A stretch of DNA of 64,000 nt. Origin: Cryptomeria japonica (Eukaryota > Streptophyta > Pinopsida > Cupressales > Cupressaceae). This document shows, in pieces, positions 1 to 11,518 of the stretch. The stretch is taken from NCBI RefSeq assembly GCF_030272615.1, contig NC_081413.1:719159867-719223866 (forward strand). The letters are read 5' to 3'. How positions within the stretch are numbered: the stretch's first letter is position 1; the number at the start of each line of letters is the position of its first letter. The notes beneath the pieces were generated by a model. That model was given only the letters and a program-made list of their open reading frames with translations. It did not search any database and was not told where the DNA came from. The translations under genes and the position numbers were made by a program.

Positions 1-118
1 GGATGCATCTTTCTAAGTTTCTGTTTGATAGGCTTGGCATCTGCTTTTAATGGCAAGTGATGAAGGACTAATTCTAGATCAAGGCCAGGCATATCTGCAT
101 AGGACCATACAAAACTGA
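1..118 (-). pseudogene. Gypsy-1 reverse transcriptase, N-terminal edge only
   Basis: Minus-strand translation gives the usual entry into Ty3/gypsy RT: an ADMPGLD motif, a hydrophobic stretch, then KPIKQKLRKMHP. The same motif opens the RT of Gypsy-2 at about 26105-26020. Only about 38 codons are inside the window. They are in frame and uninterrupted, and the catalytic part lies beyond the left edge. Confidence 0.75.
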
Positions 119-1447
119 TCTTTTTCTCAAGAAAGAAATTTACAAAATCTATCTTTTCCTATTTTGATAGAGAAGCAGTGAAATGAATGACCTTAGGGTT
201 GTCAGGTGTACCCAAATTTATCTCTTCGGTCATTTCCACAAGCAATGTGGATTTATCCTGACTTGATGAGGGTACGTCCAATCTTCCACCTTTGGGCACC
301 TCAGAGAGGTTTTCACCCGTAGGTACGTCTTTTATTTTTACTTTTTCATGATCAGAGAGTGCCTTACGGTTTTCACTCAAAGACCTATCCTTTTTATTTT
401 GTACTTTTTCTTTTGTTTTTTTATTTTTATGACTGGAAGATGGAGTTGACTCCCCAAAATATGCTGTAGAATCTAAATCAATAGCAAATCCTGCCTTATG
501 ATCACCTTGTGGTATGCCTTCTCGGAGTCCTAGAAATTCGGCAATTGCTTCATCATTTTGAAAACAATCTAATGTAAGTGGTTCTTGTTGGTCATGTTGG
601 ATAAGCTATGGATAGACAAGGGGCATGTCATCATCGGTTTGAAAGAGAGAAAGGGCTGAGATGGTAAAGATGTAAACATCTGTGGTATCACTATCTGAAC
701 TGCTCATATCTGATTCAGAGCTTGGGTCCCAGAATGACTCTATCCAAGCGTTAGGACATGTTTTAGGAGGGGGAGTTATTTCATGTTTGTCTTCCATGGG
801 CAAATCATCAAGGTCAAGGAAAACATTGTCAAGGGCATAGGAACTAGAGGAAAAGGAACTCCACTCCCATTCATTGGAATCAGTTTCAGGTTAGGTATCC
901 TCAGGTGTTGTTTCATCATCAGAGTCATGCCCCTTTCCACATGTGGTCACTTTGGTAGATGAGGGTCCAATTCGCAATGGTACAAAACCTAACCCTAAAG
1001 TTGGAGGTCACATCTTGGGTATAATAGGTTCTAGCCTTCCTTTTTTATCAGGGCCCAAGCCACTGCAGCCATCATATCCTTTCTTCTGTAGCATAGTAAA
1101 TCCTTTGCCATACCGCTCCACCGGCAACCTGATAGGTGGTGTCTCAGTTGGATCCTTATAAAGCCAATCTATGACATCATCATCCAAAGTTTCTTTGTCA
1201 AGTTCACCCCATCTTGTAAATGTAGTGGGGGACTGATATTGAATAACTACCTTAGGTTCCTTTTACAACAAATGTGGTTTTCCATATGATTTCAGAGATA
1301 TTGGTAAATTCCTGATGAGGAATGTTTGAGCGAATACTCTCTGCATCCTTGGTCCTGTATCTTCAATTTTCCTTTGACAGCATCTAACAATTCATTAGGA
1401 TCCACATAACTATGAGAGTGGGCCTCTCTATTGACTGGGACTTGTTG
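119..1447 (-). pseudogene. Gypsy-1 protease-RT spacer of pol, decayed
   Basis: This stretch lies between protease and RT and corresponds to the 26110-27740 spacer of Gypsy-2. A 73-codon open piece at 159-380 contains a lysine-rich HEKVKIKDVPTGEN segment that matches DQEKVKRKDTSNGE in Gypsy-2. Another open piece at 606-803 is rich in Asp and Ser. No catalytic domain is recognisable. In Tat-type elements a long poorly conserved linker at this place is common. Several in-frame stops are present. Confidence 0.55.
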
Positions 1448-2176
1448 CTATGGGGAATCCTTTAGGTTAGCACAAAATTGAAATGGATTAGGATCTCCTA
1501 GAATTGCTATCTTAGTCCCATTGTAAGGATATTTTAAACATTGATGATAAGTGGATGGAACTGCTTTCATTGCGTGAATCCACGAATGGCCAAGAATCAT
1601 ATTATAAGGGAGATCAAGGTCTAGGACCTGCAGGAAAGTGTTTTTTGTCACTAGACCAACTCTGATAGGTAATGAAATGATCCCTTTAGATGGGCGCTCA
1701 GCATCATCATATGCTTTGATTGTAATTCTTTTGGAAGAATCAATGTCATTTTCTATATAACCAAGGCCAATGACTACCCTCAGGGTACAAATGTTAAGAC
1801 CCGCCTCGCCATCTATCAAGACTTGACGGATTTTGCAATTATGGACAAAGACTTCAAGATGTAATGGATCATTATGAGGGAGCTTATCAAGAGAAATATC
1901 ATTATCAGAAAAGGCGACATGTTGGGAGATGGCTAAATGTCTAATTCAGGCTTGAAACTGGTCAACATCAATGTCTGTCGGGACAGTGGACTCGATTAAA
2001 GCTTTATCTAGGACTGCGCGATGCATGGGGGACATTTTCAACAACTCAAGGATTGATATTTGTATAGGTGTCTTTCCCAGATGATCTAGGAGATTATACT
2101 GACTTGTAGGAGTTGATTTGGGATGAGTTGTAGGAGCTCCTTTCAGGACTATTTTAGATCGACGAGTGGTGACCAC
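1448..2176 (-). pseudogene. Gypsy-1 aspartic protease (retropepsin) region
   Basis: The retropepsin cleaves the Gag-Pol polyprotein. The active-site strand reads IDGEAGLNI at about 1800-1817, where the family has D-[ST/G]-G-A, so the second glycine is replaced by glutamate. After it come IKAYDDAERPSKGI and VLDLDLPYNMILGHSWIHA, the conserved flap and the 'ILGRPW'-like helix of plant Ty3 proteases. The upstream part (1946-2176) is the gag-protease linker, which contains the KTPIQISILELLKMSP motif. The altered active site and a stop near 1943-1945 imply an inactive protein. Confidence 0.75.
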
Positions 2177-3497
2177 GCAAGAAGGATCTTGTCCCTTTAT
2201 TCTTATGGTGGAAACATACTCATTTGAAGCTCAAAAACAATTTATGACATTGTTATAACCAGTATTCGCATAATTTGTTGTTTGGGTAGAGTTCGAAGAA
2301 GATGCTTTACCCTTGTCATGATCAAGCAAAGGAGTTTTGAAAATTGTATGATCAGTGTTAGAGGTCGCATTGGGCGGGTCTACCTCAATTACTCCTTGAT
2401 CTAACAAATCTTGAATCATATGTTTCAATTGAAAACATGATGCAGTTTTATGTCCTTTTGACCGATGGTATTCACATATGCATTATCATTCCACCAATGC
2501 GGCTTTACCAATGGTTCTGCCTTGATATCTGGTAACTTGATAAATTTTGCTTGTATTAATTGTTTCATTATTGACTCAATAGGCTCTCCCAATGGTGTAA
2601 ACTGTCGAGGAGGCCCATCCCTTGATAGGAAAGGTTTTCGTTGCTGGTTTTGTTGTTGACCTTGTTGTTGAATATATTGTTGAGTGTATTGTTGATATGG
2701 CAGCTATTGAGTAACATTGCTTGCTGGTGTTTGATTTTGTTCCATAGTTGACATATTAGGAGAACTCAATTTCTTTATTGTGAATGAGGGTTGATTTGCA
2801 TTCACTGCTCTTGCATCAACAACTCCATCATTAGTGACATTCTTATTTTTGTACCAAAATCTATTTCTGTCCCCTGAATTGTTTGTGTTGTCACTGTCTT
2901 TGTTAAGCTTAATGATTCCCTTAGCTACAAGAGTGTTTTCAATGTTCATCCCTTTCTTAATGAGTTTCTCAATGGTACTGGGACTTTTCAATTTGAGTTC
3001 ATACATCATTTCTGGGACCAAATTTTGAATAAATAAGTTCACTTGTTGTTCTTCTGGTATATCTAGGGAAGAACAACTATACAAGCTTTGCCATTGTTGC
3101 AAGAACGTCACTAATGGTTCGCCTTGCTTTTGCTTGGTGTTGCATAAATCTGACATGGTCAAATCACTGTCAATGTTGAATGCGAAGTGAGATATAAAAT
3201 TTTGAGCCAATTCCGACCAAGTCTTTATATTCCCTGGCAAATGCGAATACCAATCCATGGCTTGTCCTATGAGACTCGTGTAAATAAGTGCATTAAATAT
3301 GCTTCCTCATAACTCACTTTAGTACATGCTGCGAAAAATGCTCGGATATGATCTTTTGGATTGTCATTCCCTTTATATTTCTCAAAATTATGTGCCTCAA
3401 AATGCTTAGGGAAGGGAGGCATGTACAAGCTCTTGTCAAATGGATTAGGACATAAATATTGATCTATGTACAACTTCTTTGTTCCTTTGGTTTCCAA
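2177..3497 (-). pseudogene. Gypsy-1 gag core and zinc knuckle
   Basis: Gag forms the virus-like particle and binds element RNA. The capsid part starts with PFDKSLYMPPFPKHFE and DHIRAFFAACTKVSYEEAYL (3267-3497). It continues in 2704-3258 with MDWYSHLPGNIKTWSELAQNF and EPLVTFLQQWQSLY, the standard Retrotrans_gag signature. A nucleocapsid-like knuckle, C-E-Y-H-RSKG-H-KTAS-C, is readable at about 2433-2480, followed by QLKHMIQDLLDQGVIE. One stop separates the two capsid pieces and several stops lie near 2480-2700. The spacing and motifs match gag of Gypsy-2. Confidence 0.8.
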
Positions 3498-5097
3498 TGC
3501 GTCGACTTGTCATTGCAACTTCTCAAGCTATTGTACAAATGCGTTAGGTAGTGAAGATTTTGGAAGTTCATCATTTACTCTAGGGTGTATGCTTTGTCGA
3601 TACATCCTGTTTCCCATCGGTTGTTGATGCTCTAAAATTGTCATCTTTGGTGTCTTCGACATATAATGTTCTTGGTACACCTCTTGTTGTGGTGGTTGTG
3701 CCATGCCTTGATATTGACCTTGTTGCTATGCTTCTTGTGCTGGAATCATCATTTGTAGCCTAGGTTGATATTGCAATTGAGGGTGTTGTTGATATTGCAC
3801 AGACGTCAATTGCGGTGGTGAAGTATGATAACTTGTTTGTCTTGGCACATATTGAGGCACATGTTGTTGTTGATGCTGACGAATTGGAATTTGTTGACTT
3901 TGTGCCAATTGTTCTTGTCTTGGTGTAAATCCCATCATTTGCAAAAAACTTTGTTTGGGAGGTTTTTGTTGTTTCTCCTTTAGATGGGGTATGGCACTTG
4001 CATTGACTTGTTGTGTCATTTGTCCAATCCACTATGGTGGTTGCAAGTTTGAATTAACTTGCAATGGTGCAGAAGGTGCTGCAACTTGTTGTTGAATGCA
4101 ATAGTGTTGTTGTTGTGCACTGTTTGTTTGCACATTCAATTGTGCCTTGTGCGTATTACTCAATTGTTGTAACATTTGTTGTTGGTGCAAACCACTATTT
4201 GTGGCTCTTTGTGTTGCCATTATTGGAGGATCTGTCACAATAGTTTGCATAACAGGTACTTGAGTATTTGGCAAATATATTGAACTTAATGGGACATAGG
4301 AACTTTGTTGCATTGTGGAATTGTTTTGGACATTGGTGAGATCAGGCATTCTAGTCATAAAGCTTTCTTGCATCTTAGATTTTGATCCAATTTTATGCAT
4401 GCGAGGAACCATTTCTTGTTGAGGGACAGCTATCAATATTTGTGTGGCCCTCATTTGATCTTGTGTTACAGGTGTTGTAAAATAACAGATTATTTATTGT
4501 TTCAAATGGTGACTTTTGAGGAATAGTCACTGTCAATGCTTTTGAAGCACATTTACTCATCAAGGTAGGTTGAGTTTCTTGTTGCACATTTTCCTCATTT
4601 GGATGTGGAGAGAAACTTAACAGCTCACCACCTTGTTGTTTTTGCACATTGATTTGCTCACTTGAGGAGGTCACATTACTCATCATGTCAAGATATTTTT
4701 GTGGGAACATCTTAAAGACCTTGTTCAAGAATTTATCCATCTTTTTTGTCATCTTAGGATCTTTAAGGAACATATCAACATCATCAGAAGCATCAGAATC
4801 TGATGAAGAATCTAGTAAAACATTTGGATTTGTCTCCTATTGAATGCCTTGATCTGAAACCAAATCCTTGTGAAAGAGTTTGTTCCTCATATACTGTTTG
4901 AGTTTGAATGTCATGTTGCAGGTTTGGTTGATTCCAATCGAAAGGTGCATTTCCTCTTGGTGTTGGTGGACAACTCCCATGTCCCAGTTTCATGGGTACA
5001 AATACTAGCTCATATAATGGAGGTGGTCCAAGTTGAACCATTCCATATGGTGGTAATGATGTGTTTGACGAACCTTCAATTTGTACTATTTGACTAG
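3498..5097 (-). pseudogene. Gypsy-1 gag N-terminal extension, glutamine-rich
   Basis: Open minus-strand pieces at 3726-4019, 4032-4454, 4393-4773 and 4793-5041 together code for a long low-complexity region upstream of the capsid motif. It is very rich in Gln, Pro, Thr and Asn, for example the QQHPQLQYQPRLQ and QHQQQHVPQYVP segments. On the plus strand this appears as a TTG/TTGTTG-rich tract. No fold is recognisable. The reading frame is open over most of its length in one or another frame, and small indels separate the pieces. It is either an N-terminal Gag extension or a separate upstream ORF. Confidence 0.5.
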
Positions 5098-7260
5098 TTT
5101 GAAACTATGGATTTGATATGTTGTCAATGGGTTGATACGTTGGTTCACCCATCTTCTTAGATTTTGACCTTGTTTCAACAGGCATGTCACTATGCAAATG
5201 TAATAGTTTTTGGAATTTTTCAAGGATAGTATATGATATGCAACTAAATGCAAACTAAATAGATGAAAATGCAATCTATGGCAAGAATGCAACCTATGTT
5301 TTTTTTGTTTTTTCAAGATTTTGACAAACTCATGAATGCAATTCTAAGAAATGAGACCCTTAGGAAATTGAAATGTTTTCTAGACCTCAAAGGACAAAAG
5401 GACCAAGTGACAAAAGGACAAAATGACAATGTCTCCCCTATATGCTTGGATACTAAGCTAGGTTTGATGAAATGACATTGATGACAAAAAGACAAAGGTT
5501 TGATAAGGTCTAGACTTCCTAACAATAACTTAGGGTTTTATCAAAGATTTGCATTACTCAAGTATGACAAAACCTAGTTTTGACACTATATGCAAAGGGA
5601 CAATTACTATGCAAATGACCTTAATATGATATGATAATGACCTAAGCTTAATGAAGAGACCTAGGGTATGCAAATGTGACCTAATGTTATGAGGACAAGG
5701 ATGCAAATGCAAATGTATGACAATGTCAACCTAAAACAAAACCTAAGGTTGAATTATGAAATGGTATTACTCTAATGCAAGAGGACACATGCAAAGGAGT
5801 ATGACCTAATTGAAACTTAACCTTAGTAGTTGACAATGAATTTACAAAATGCAAACCTAGGATGAACCTAAATCTAAGTGACATGAATGTTGAGACAAGA
5901 TTTTGAAAAATGTTTGACAACCATGTTTGAAGGTGTTTTTGAACTTTGTTGAATGAAATACTCCCATGTTTAACCTTGTTTTGAATCAATTTGTCTTGTT
6001 TTTGAAATGAGACACAACTCAACTTTTGACAAGCAAAGAAGACAAGATATTTTTAACTTAGACTCAAGACAATCATGCTCATTCACACATTTCTTATGGT
6101 AGGTAAGGACAGTAGGTACTTGAGAGGTAGACTCATTATGAGATTCAAGGAGAATACATAGATGCTTGACCCCACGGGCTCCCCTTCACGACACTCACTT
6201 CTTAGGGCAGCCAAGCATCAGTCCCCATGGAAAACTTATTAGCTCTTCCAAGTATCCGAACTCCTCCTTCTCAAGCAACTAGAAGGATTTTTGGCCTCTA
6301 AATACACGGTGTTTAATAAGGATTTCTGTTAAGCGCTACTCCTTGGTGTCATGCAAGTGTGATTGAGACATAGGCCCACCAAGATACCAAACAAATGTAG
6401 TCGCACAAGCATGATTTAGACCGTGACACCCTACTTAGATGTTGATATGAGAAAGAGTCCAAGGGTCATCACTTCCCAAGTAACTGCAATTCCCACGTAA
6501 CCCTTCCTTCAAAGCTTTTGCCCATTAGGTATTTATTTATAGTGAGTTAGAATGCCAAGGTACTCTAGTTGTGCTCACTTGGGTCGTTCCCTTCTCACGA
6601 TTGTCACTTGCTTGCAAAAGAAAGCAAATGGTCAGGAAGGCAGGCCCTCTAAAGGTAACACACAATCCAAAACATGAGAATGGTATCGAAGATCTGGATT
6701 TCTTATCACCCTAACAAGGATGAGAGTACACTCTCCTACTCCAATGTCAAACTCGACAAGCAAAGTAAACACATGTTCATTCCATCCTACTTAGCAAACA
6801 TACTAGGTGCCTAATTATGAAGCACAAACACAAAGTTTGGTTGGAATATAAGGCAACCTACAAAATCACTAAGGTAGGAGTTTGATTTGCTTGGTCTTTG
6901 ACTAGCGAACCTGCATAAGATTTGTTAGTAGTTTCATTCTTAGTCTTTGTCACACATAATGCCAAGGTGCTGCACAGAGAATCAATACCAAAGAAAACCA
7001 GGATACAAGAACAGAATGCAAAGCAAAGTAAATTGCAAGTAAAAACACTGATTTTCACCTCTGTTTCTGTCCTTACATAGGTGCAGAATGTCTTGACATA
7101 GGCGCAAAATGCCTTGACATAGGCGCAGAATGCCTTGACATAGGCGCAAATCCCTTTGACATAGGCGCAAAAGTGCCCAGAAAGCCCTGAGTTGCCCTGT
7201 TTCTTGGGTTTTTACCTGCAAATCAGCTCAAAAGGCACTCAAAACATGGTTAGATGGTTA
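5098..7260 (-). other. Gypsy-1 untranslated leader between PBS and gag
   Basis: No credible coding sequence is seen here. The stretch is the 5' leader of the element. A block at about 6520-6820 is conserved with the leader of Gypsy-2 at about 38100-38335 (shared core CACTTGGGTCGTTCCC against CACTTGGATCGTTCCC on the plus strand, then TCTCAC). This suggests a functional RNA segment such as a packaging or splicing signal, although that role is not shown. Poly-T/A tracts and ATGCAAATG-like motifs are frequent at 5160-5800. Confidence 0.6.
7071..7172 (-). repeat. 21-bp tandem repeat in Gypsy-1 leader (about 5 units)
   Basis: Five head-to-tail copies of a unit close to CTTGACATAGGCGCAAAATGC lie just inside the PBS. 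The period is 21 bp. On the element's sense strand the array is open and reads as a heptad repeat of the LRLCQGI type. The Gypsy-2 leader has arrays of different sequence with the same 21-bp period. Confidence 0.85.
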
Positions 7261-7279
7261 GTTCACGTCAGGTTCACCA
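7261..7279 (-). other. Gypsy-1 primer-binding site (probable)
   Basis: On the minus strand TGGTGAACCTGACGTGAAC begins 5 nt after the proposed LTR terminus (CA at plus 7285-7286 read in reverse). It starts with TGG, as expected for pairing to a tRNA 3' CCA end. The tRNA species was not determined. The placement is consistent with the LTR upstream and the leader downstream. Confidence 0.5.
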
Positions 7280-7284
7280 AGAAA

Positions 7285-8702
7285 TGTAGATAGGAATTTG
7301 GAAACCATCAAAGCAATAAGAAAATTAGACTAGCTCAATCACGAAAACTCAATTGCAATGATAAGAAAACCTACAAACATTCAATAGAGATATGAAAATA
7401 AAACATTCAATTCAAACACAAACCATCACAAATGCAAATGTCTCCTCCATGATTCTCCATTTTCCTTCTTTCTCCTTCAAATTGCATTATTTTGTGGATC
7501 TCACCTACAAGTGTATAAGCATACTATGAAAGCAAGATTGACAAGATGGCAGCGTAAGAATACTAGAGGTGTGATTGATTGATTGATTGGGGATCCAAAA
7601 ATGTGATTAGATGGACCCTTTTATTGAAGAAATTCATCCAATTTATAGATAAATTGGAGAAAAGACAAGATTAGCATGAAATTGATATTAGAGGCAATTG
7701 ATTTCAAAATGGCAAAATTTAGTTGAAGGAAGAAGGTTATGACACCTTCTATGTCATGAATTATGACATATTGCCAATGCAAAGGTTAGAGGACTAAAAG
7801 CCTATGACATCTTGCTATGCCAATAGTATGACGCATGAGAAATTCATGCTTCCACCGAAGCACAAAAATAGGGAGAGACTAGAGAGAAATTAATTAGGTG
7901 GAAGTTGAAATTAGGAAATTAGAAAATGAGGAAATTAGGTAAATTAATTAATAATTTTTCATTCATTAATTAATTTACAAAAAGAGGAGGAATTAATTAG
8001 CCAATTAAATAAATATTTAATTGTGACAAGAAGACTTAGGATAAATAAATAAATTATTTAACCTAGAGGGAAAAATGACAAACAAGATTAAATGAATAAA
8101 TCATAAAACCCTAGAAGATGAATTAGAAATGCAAGGATGACAATTAGGTCTTGACAAAAGATAATTGATATCGATTTGATTTGATCATGATTCTGACTGA
8201 CAAAAGGACCAATGCTGATAAATGATTTGATTGATAAATGCGCCAATTGATGAGGAACAATAACTAATTGATCCAAATTGACATGATTGAGAAGGACGAC
8301 GATCGATGACAAATCGATCGCAAAATGACAAGATTGAAAATGACAACGATCGATAACAAATGGATCGCAAAACGACAAGATTGACCAGAGGAAAAAACCC
8401 TAATTCTATCATCAATTAGGATTGATGATGTCCAAAATGAAATCAAATTGATGATGTCAAAATATGCCAAATGAGCATGCACATTGATGCAACAGGATAA
8501 GATCAACCAAAATCATGACTGAAGATTATTATCGACAAGACCAAATTCGAAAGCGAGATAAATGAAGAATGCAGAAGAAGGACTCAATGCTCGCAAATGA
8601 TAAAGACCAAGTGTGTGACATAGAAGAAATGTTAATGTGATGCAAAAACCCTAAAATAAGGCAATGTGCAAATGTTAAAGTATGACTCCGCAAGCGTTGA
8701 CC
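7285..8702 (-). repeat. Gypsy-1 5' LTR
   Basis: The LTR reads TGGTCAACGCTTGCGG... on the minus strand from 8702 and ends near ...CTACA at 7285. It is AT-rich, with TTAATT-rich blocks at 7890-8060. A minus-strand TATA box (CTATAAATTGG) lies at about 7638-7648 inside a perfect palindrome. The upstream U3 contains a 47-bp direct duplication (8297-8390, GATCGATGACAAATCGATCG type). The start matches the Gypsy-2 LTR start at 19033. The inner end is less certain; 7438 (TGTCTCC) is an alternative. Confidence 0.65.
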
Positions 8703-8820
8703 ATTTTTAGACGTCTACAGCCGGTATTAAGCATTAAGTTGGTTAATTGGTTTTTGGTTTGAATTTATTAGACAACTGATTCACCCCCCCCTCTCAGTTG
8801 TCTCTGGGACCTAACAGTTG
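8703..8820 (+). repeat. Copia LTR 3'-end fragment cut by Gypsy-1
   Basis: It contains GACAACTGATTCACCCCCCC followed by CTCTCAGTTGTC, the C-run plus inverted-repeat signature found at the ends of the three larger copia LTRs here (near 9995, 14125 and 15147). The fragment begins exactly where the Gypsy-1 LTR ends, so Gypsy-1 probably inserted into a copia LTR. Confidence 0.55.
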
Positions 8821-10050
8821 ATACATTCTAAGTATGTGTGATTCGACCGATGACATTCTGTGATGAGTTAGCATTGAAATGAAGATGAGATCGCGTTTCC
8901 ACATCAGTCTTGTACATGTGAAGAATCTTCTTGAGGATCTTGCATGAACAAGATTGACTCTATCCACCTCGAGAATGTGCAAAACCTCAGTAAATGGTGG
9001 AGAGCACATGATGGGTTATCAGCTTCGAGAAGCGGTGAAGAACGAACAATGGAGAACATCTTGAGATTTGTTCAAGATTTTTTTACTCTATGCAATGTGA
9101 TTAAACGGTCAGTATTGGACCGACTATATTGATAACCTAGATGCTAAGGGTTTTAGGTTTTGGTTACTGACCTAATTGTTGTCTATAAGGTTGATGATGA
9201 TTTGCATTGTGAAGTTGTTTGCAAATGTTATGTGTGTATCCAAGTGAAGAGATACTTGATTCTTGCCAGACCAGAGCAATGAGTAGAGATCTGCAAAGTA
9301 TGATTGCAGAAGTATAAGAACTGAAGTGGATTTGCCTTAGCATTGAGTGTTGTGATCAAATCAGTGTATTACCTATTGACTTCTAATCATTTCAACAGTT
9401 GAAAATCCCTTTATCGGGTAGCTTTAATAGGCTTTTTGTAAATCCTTTAATAGGGTGACTCAAAATCATTGAGTTCTTCAAATCCTCTTGCGAGGTAACC
9501 TTTAACAGGGTTCTAACCTTTTAACTGGGTATTTAGCCATCCCTTAACTGGGTGATCCCTAGTAGGATCGGTTCCTAGCAGAGCCTATTGTAAAGTCCTT
9601 AACTAGACTAGGCTCCTAACAAAGCAAACTTCAGAAGAGTTCAAGAACAACTCGTGGGTATTCATCCCCACCATGGTTTTCCCAGTTGGGTTTCCACGTG
9701 AAAAATGACTATGTTATGTGTGATGCCTTTTCATGTGATGTTTTAGTGTTTTCTGTTAAGCAGTAATGCATGTTGATCTAGTGGTCATTATATTTCTGAT
9801 GTATTACTTGTTTAAGCATATGGGTGAAGTGGAAATGAGATATTAGGTTTTGTGATGATCTAAGTGTTACCGGTTTATGACTTTTACAGTCACTATGTTT
9901 TACCAGTACTGCCTTGATTTAGATTAGTGATGTTGTTCACTAGTTAGTATAGTCTTTACTATTTAAAGTTGTTAAAGAAGTTTTTGTCTATACTGATTCA
10001 CCCCCCCCCTCTCGATATCTATTGAGTATTTACTATTCATCATTATTCAT
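8821..10050 (+). repeat. Copia-A upstream LTR (divergent)
   Basis: This region precedes a PBS and copia gag. It carries a series of short U5 motifs of the type AAATCCTTTAATAGGGTGA (9400-9620), then the plant-copia sequence TCCCCACCATGGTTTTCCCA followed by GGGTTTCCACGTGAAAAA (9668-9706), and the C-run at about 9999-10007. A TATA-like CTATAAGG lies at 9183-9190. The left boundary is not defined, because no TGTTGG start is visible. It is not a close match to the LTR at 13009-14165, so the two are not a simple LTR pair. Confidence 0.6.
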
Positions 10051-10054
10051 TAAT

Positions 10055-10066
10055 TTGTATCAGAGC
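10055..10066 (+). other. Copia-A primer-binding site
   Basis: TTGTATCAGAGC is one base short of the initiator tRNA-Met site TTGGTATCAGAGC that is standard for plant Ty1/copia. It sits between the LTR C-run and the gag start at 10125. Confidence 0.75.
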
Positions 10067-10124
10067 AGTTCTCTAGGTCCTCTGTTTTGTAAGCTTAACC
10101 GCTTGAGGAAAAGATCCTATTCTA

Positions 10125-11010
10125 ATGATGAAGAGGGAAGCTCCTAAGTTCAACAGAGATAACTTTAAGATATGGAAGGACATAATGAAGATATAAATTA
10201 AAAGCATGGGTTCTCAACACTGGAACTATGTTGAAATACTTATGTTGTTCCTACAGATACTCTCACCGATGATCAAAGAAGAGAAATTCAGGAGAATGGG
10301 CAAGCCATGGAAGCTCTTATCAGCAGTCTATCTGATATTGAGTTTATAGATGTTCAAGATAAAGACAATCCCAAAGATGTATGGGATACTCTGGAATCTA
10401 TCTATGGCGGTGATGAGCATGTGAAGGAAGCTAAGGAAGAGAGCCTTAGGGGAAAGTTTGAAGACATGCAGAGGGTTGAAGGAGAAACTATTCAATAGTA
10501 TGGGATAAGAATTAAAACTATTGTTGGAGACATCAAGAGTGTAGGAGGTACAATGGATTATTCCACCATTGTTAGCAAAGTTATGTGAACCTTATTACCG
10601 GTCTATGCAATAAGGGTTGCTGATATTCAGGAGTTGAGATCTATTGACAAGACAAAGGTATCCCTTGACTCCATCATTGCTAAGTTGACCACATATGAGC
10701 TAAACAATTATGATGGCAGTGTTCAGAAGACTGATTCACCCTTTAGAGCATCTGTTGTACTATCTAGAAAGGGTAAAGAAGTTAGTACCGGCTGTGAACC
10801 TAAACAAAGAAGCGATATGGATGATGAGGAGATCCTGATGGATTTTGAAGCTCTTCTGGCCAAGAGACTTCCTAAGGGAACTGGAAAATAAAAAGGTAAG
10901 CTCCCTTTGAAATGGTTTTCTTGGAATAGTATAGGACACATTGCTGTCAATTGTCCTAATAGTGATAATAAGGATAAACTGGAGAAGTTCAAAAAGTTCA
11001 AAAAGTTCAA
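10125..11010 (+). pseudogene. Copia-A gag (UBN2-like) with damaged zinc knuckle
   Basis: Gag of a Ty1/copia element. The start MMKREAPKFNRDNFKIWKD at 10125 is the usual copia gag opening. It is followed by DVWDTLESIYGGDEHVKEAKE, LRGKFEDMQRVEGETI and VADIQELRSIDKTKVSLDSI. The zinc knuckle reads WFSWNSIGHIAVNCP, so both leading cysteines have become tryptophan. Copia-B retains CFSCSTIGHIAANCP at the same place. Stops occur at about 10196, 10498 and 10585, and a frameshift lies near 10235. The protein would have assembled particles and bound RNA, and it is now defective. Confidence 0.85.
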
Positions 11011-11518
11011 AGGAGGAAATAGGAGAAACTATCTTGTTGTAGTTGATGAAGGTGTCACTAATGATGAATCAGAAGATGAAGAAAGTGAAGACATAGTATT
11101 TGTAGTTGTTAAGGAAGATGTGACAGACAAGAAGGCTCTTGTCTCCCACTTTGATAATTCTAATGAGTGGATTATTGACAGTGGTTGTTCTCACCACATG
11201 ACTGGTGACCGGAGAAAGTTTTTGTCTCTGAAAGAGTATGATGGAGGTGTAGTCTGATTTGGTAATGATGCACCATGTATTGTAAAAGGCAAAGGGTCCA
11301 TCTCTCTAAATGGAAAAAGTAGTGCTCATAATGTGTATTGGGTAGAAGGTCTCAGGCATAACCTTTTGAGTGTTGCTCAGTTGAATGATAAAGGACTCAC
11401 TTTAGAATTCAAAGATGGAGTGTGCAAAATAAAAGGAAAGAGTGGTGAACTGATGGCTACCGGTATGTAGACCAAAGGTAACTTATTTCAGTTAAATACA
11501 AATATCAGTCAATGTCTA
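11011..11518 (+). pseudogene. Copia-A protease region
   Basis: WIIDSGCSHHMTGD at about 11168-11209 is the copia retropepsin active site (D-S-G). It is preceded by the acidic linker DESEDEESEDIVFVVV and followed by CIVKGKGSISLNGKSS and GLRHNLLSVAQLNDKG, the conserved protease-to-integrase linker. Stops at about 11255 and 11468 interrupt the frame. The catalytic Asp is retained. Confidence 0.8.

Larger units (their letters stand above)
1..8702 (-). mobile_element. Gypsy-1: 5' part of a Ty3/gypsy Tat-like LTR retrotransposon
   Basis: Read on the minus strand, the order is LTR (8702-7285), PBS, a 2.2-kb leader, gag, protease, a long spacer and the first residues of reverse transcriptase, which runs off the left edge. 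Gag, the protease flank and the RT entry sequence resemble those of Gypsy-2 at 22860-30210, so both belong to one lineage. The LTR start (TGGTCAACGCTTGCGG on the minus strand) matches the Gypsy-2 LTR start with a few changes. All coding parts carry stops or frameshifts, so this is an old copy. Assignment to Tat is inference from protein similarity recalled by eye. Confidence 0.85.

Noticed and set aside
8085-8520. Small minus-strand frames in the Gypsy-1 LTR as genes
   Set aside because: They lie in U3, overlap each other in different frames, and arise from the 47-bp duplicated GATCGAT-rich sequence.
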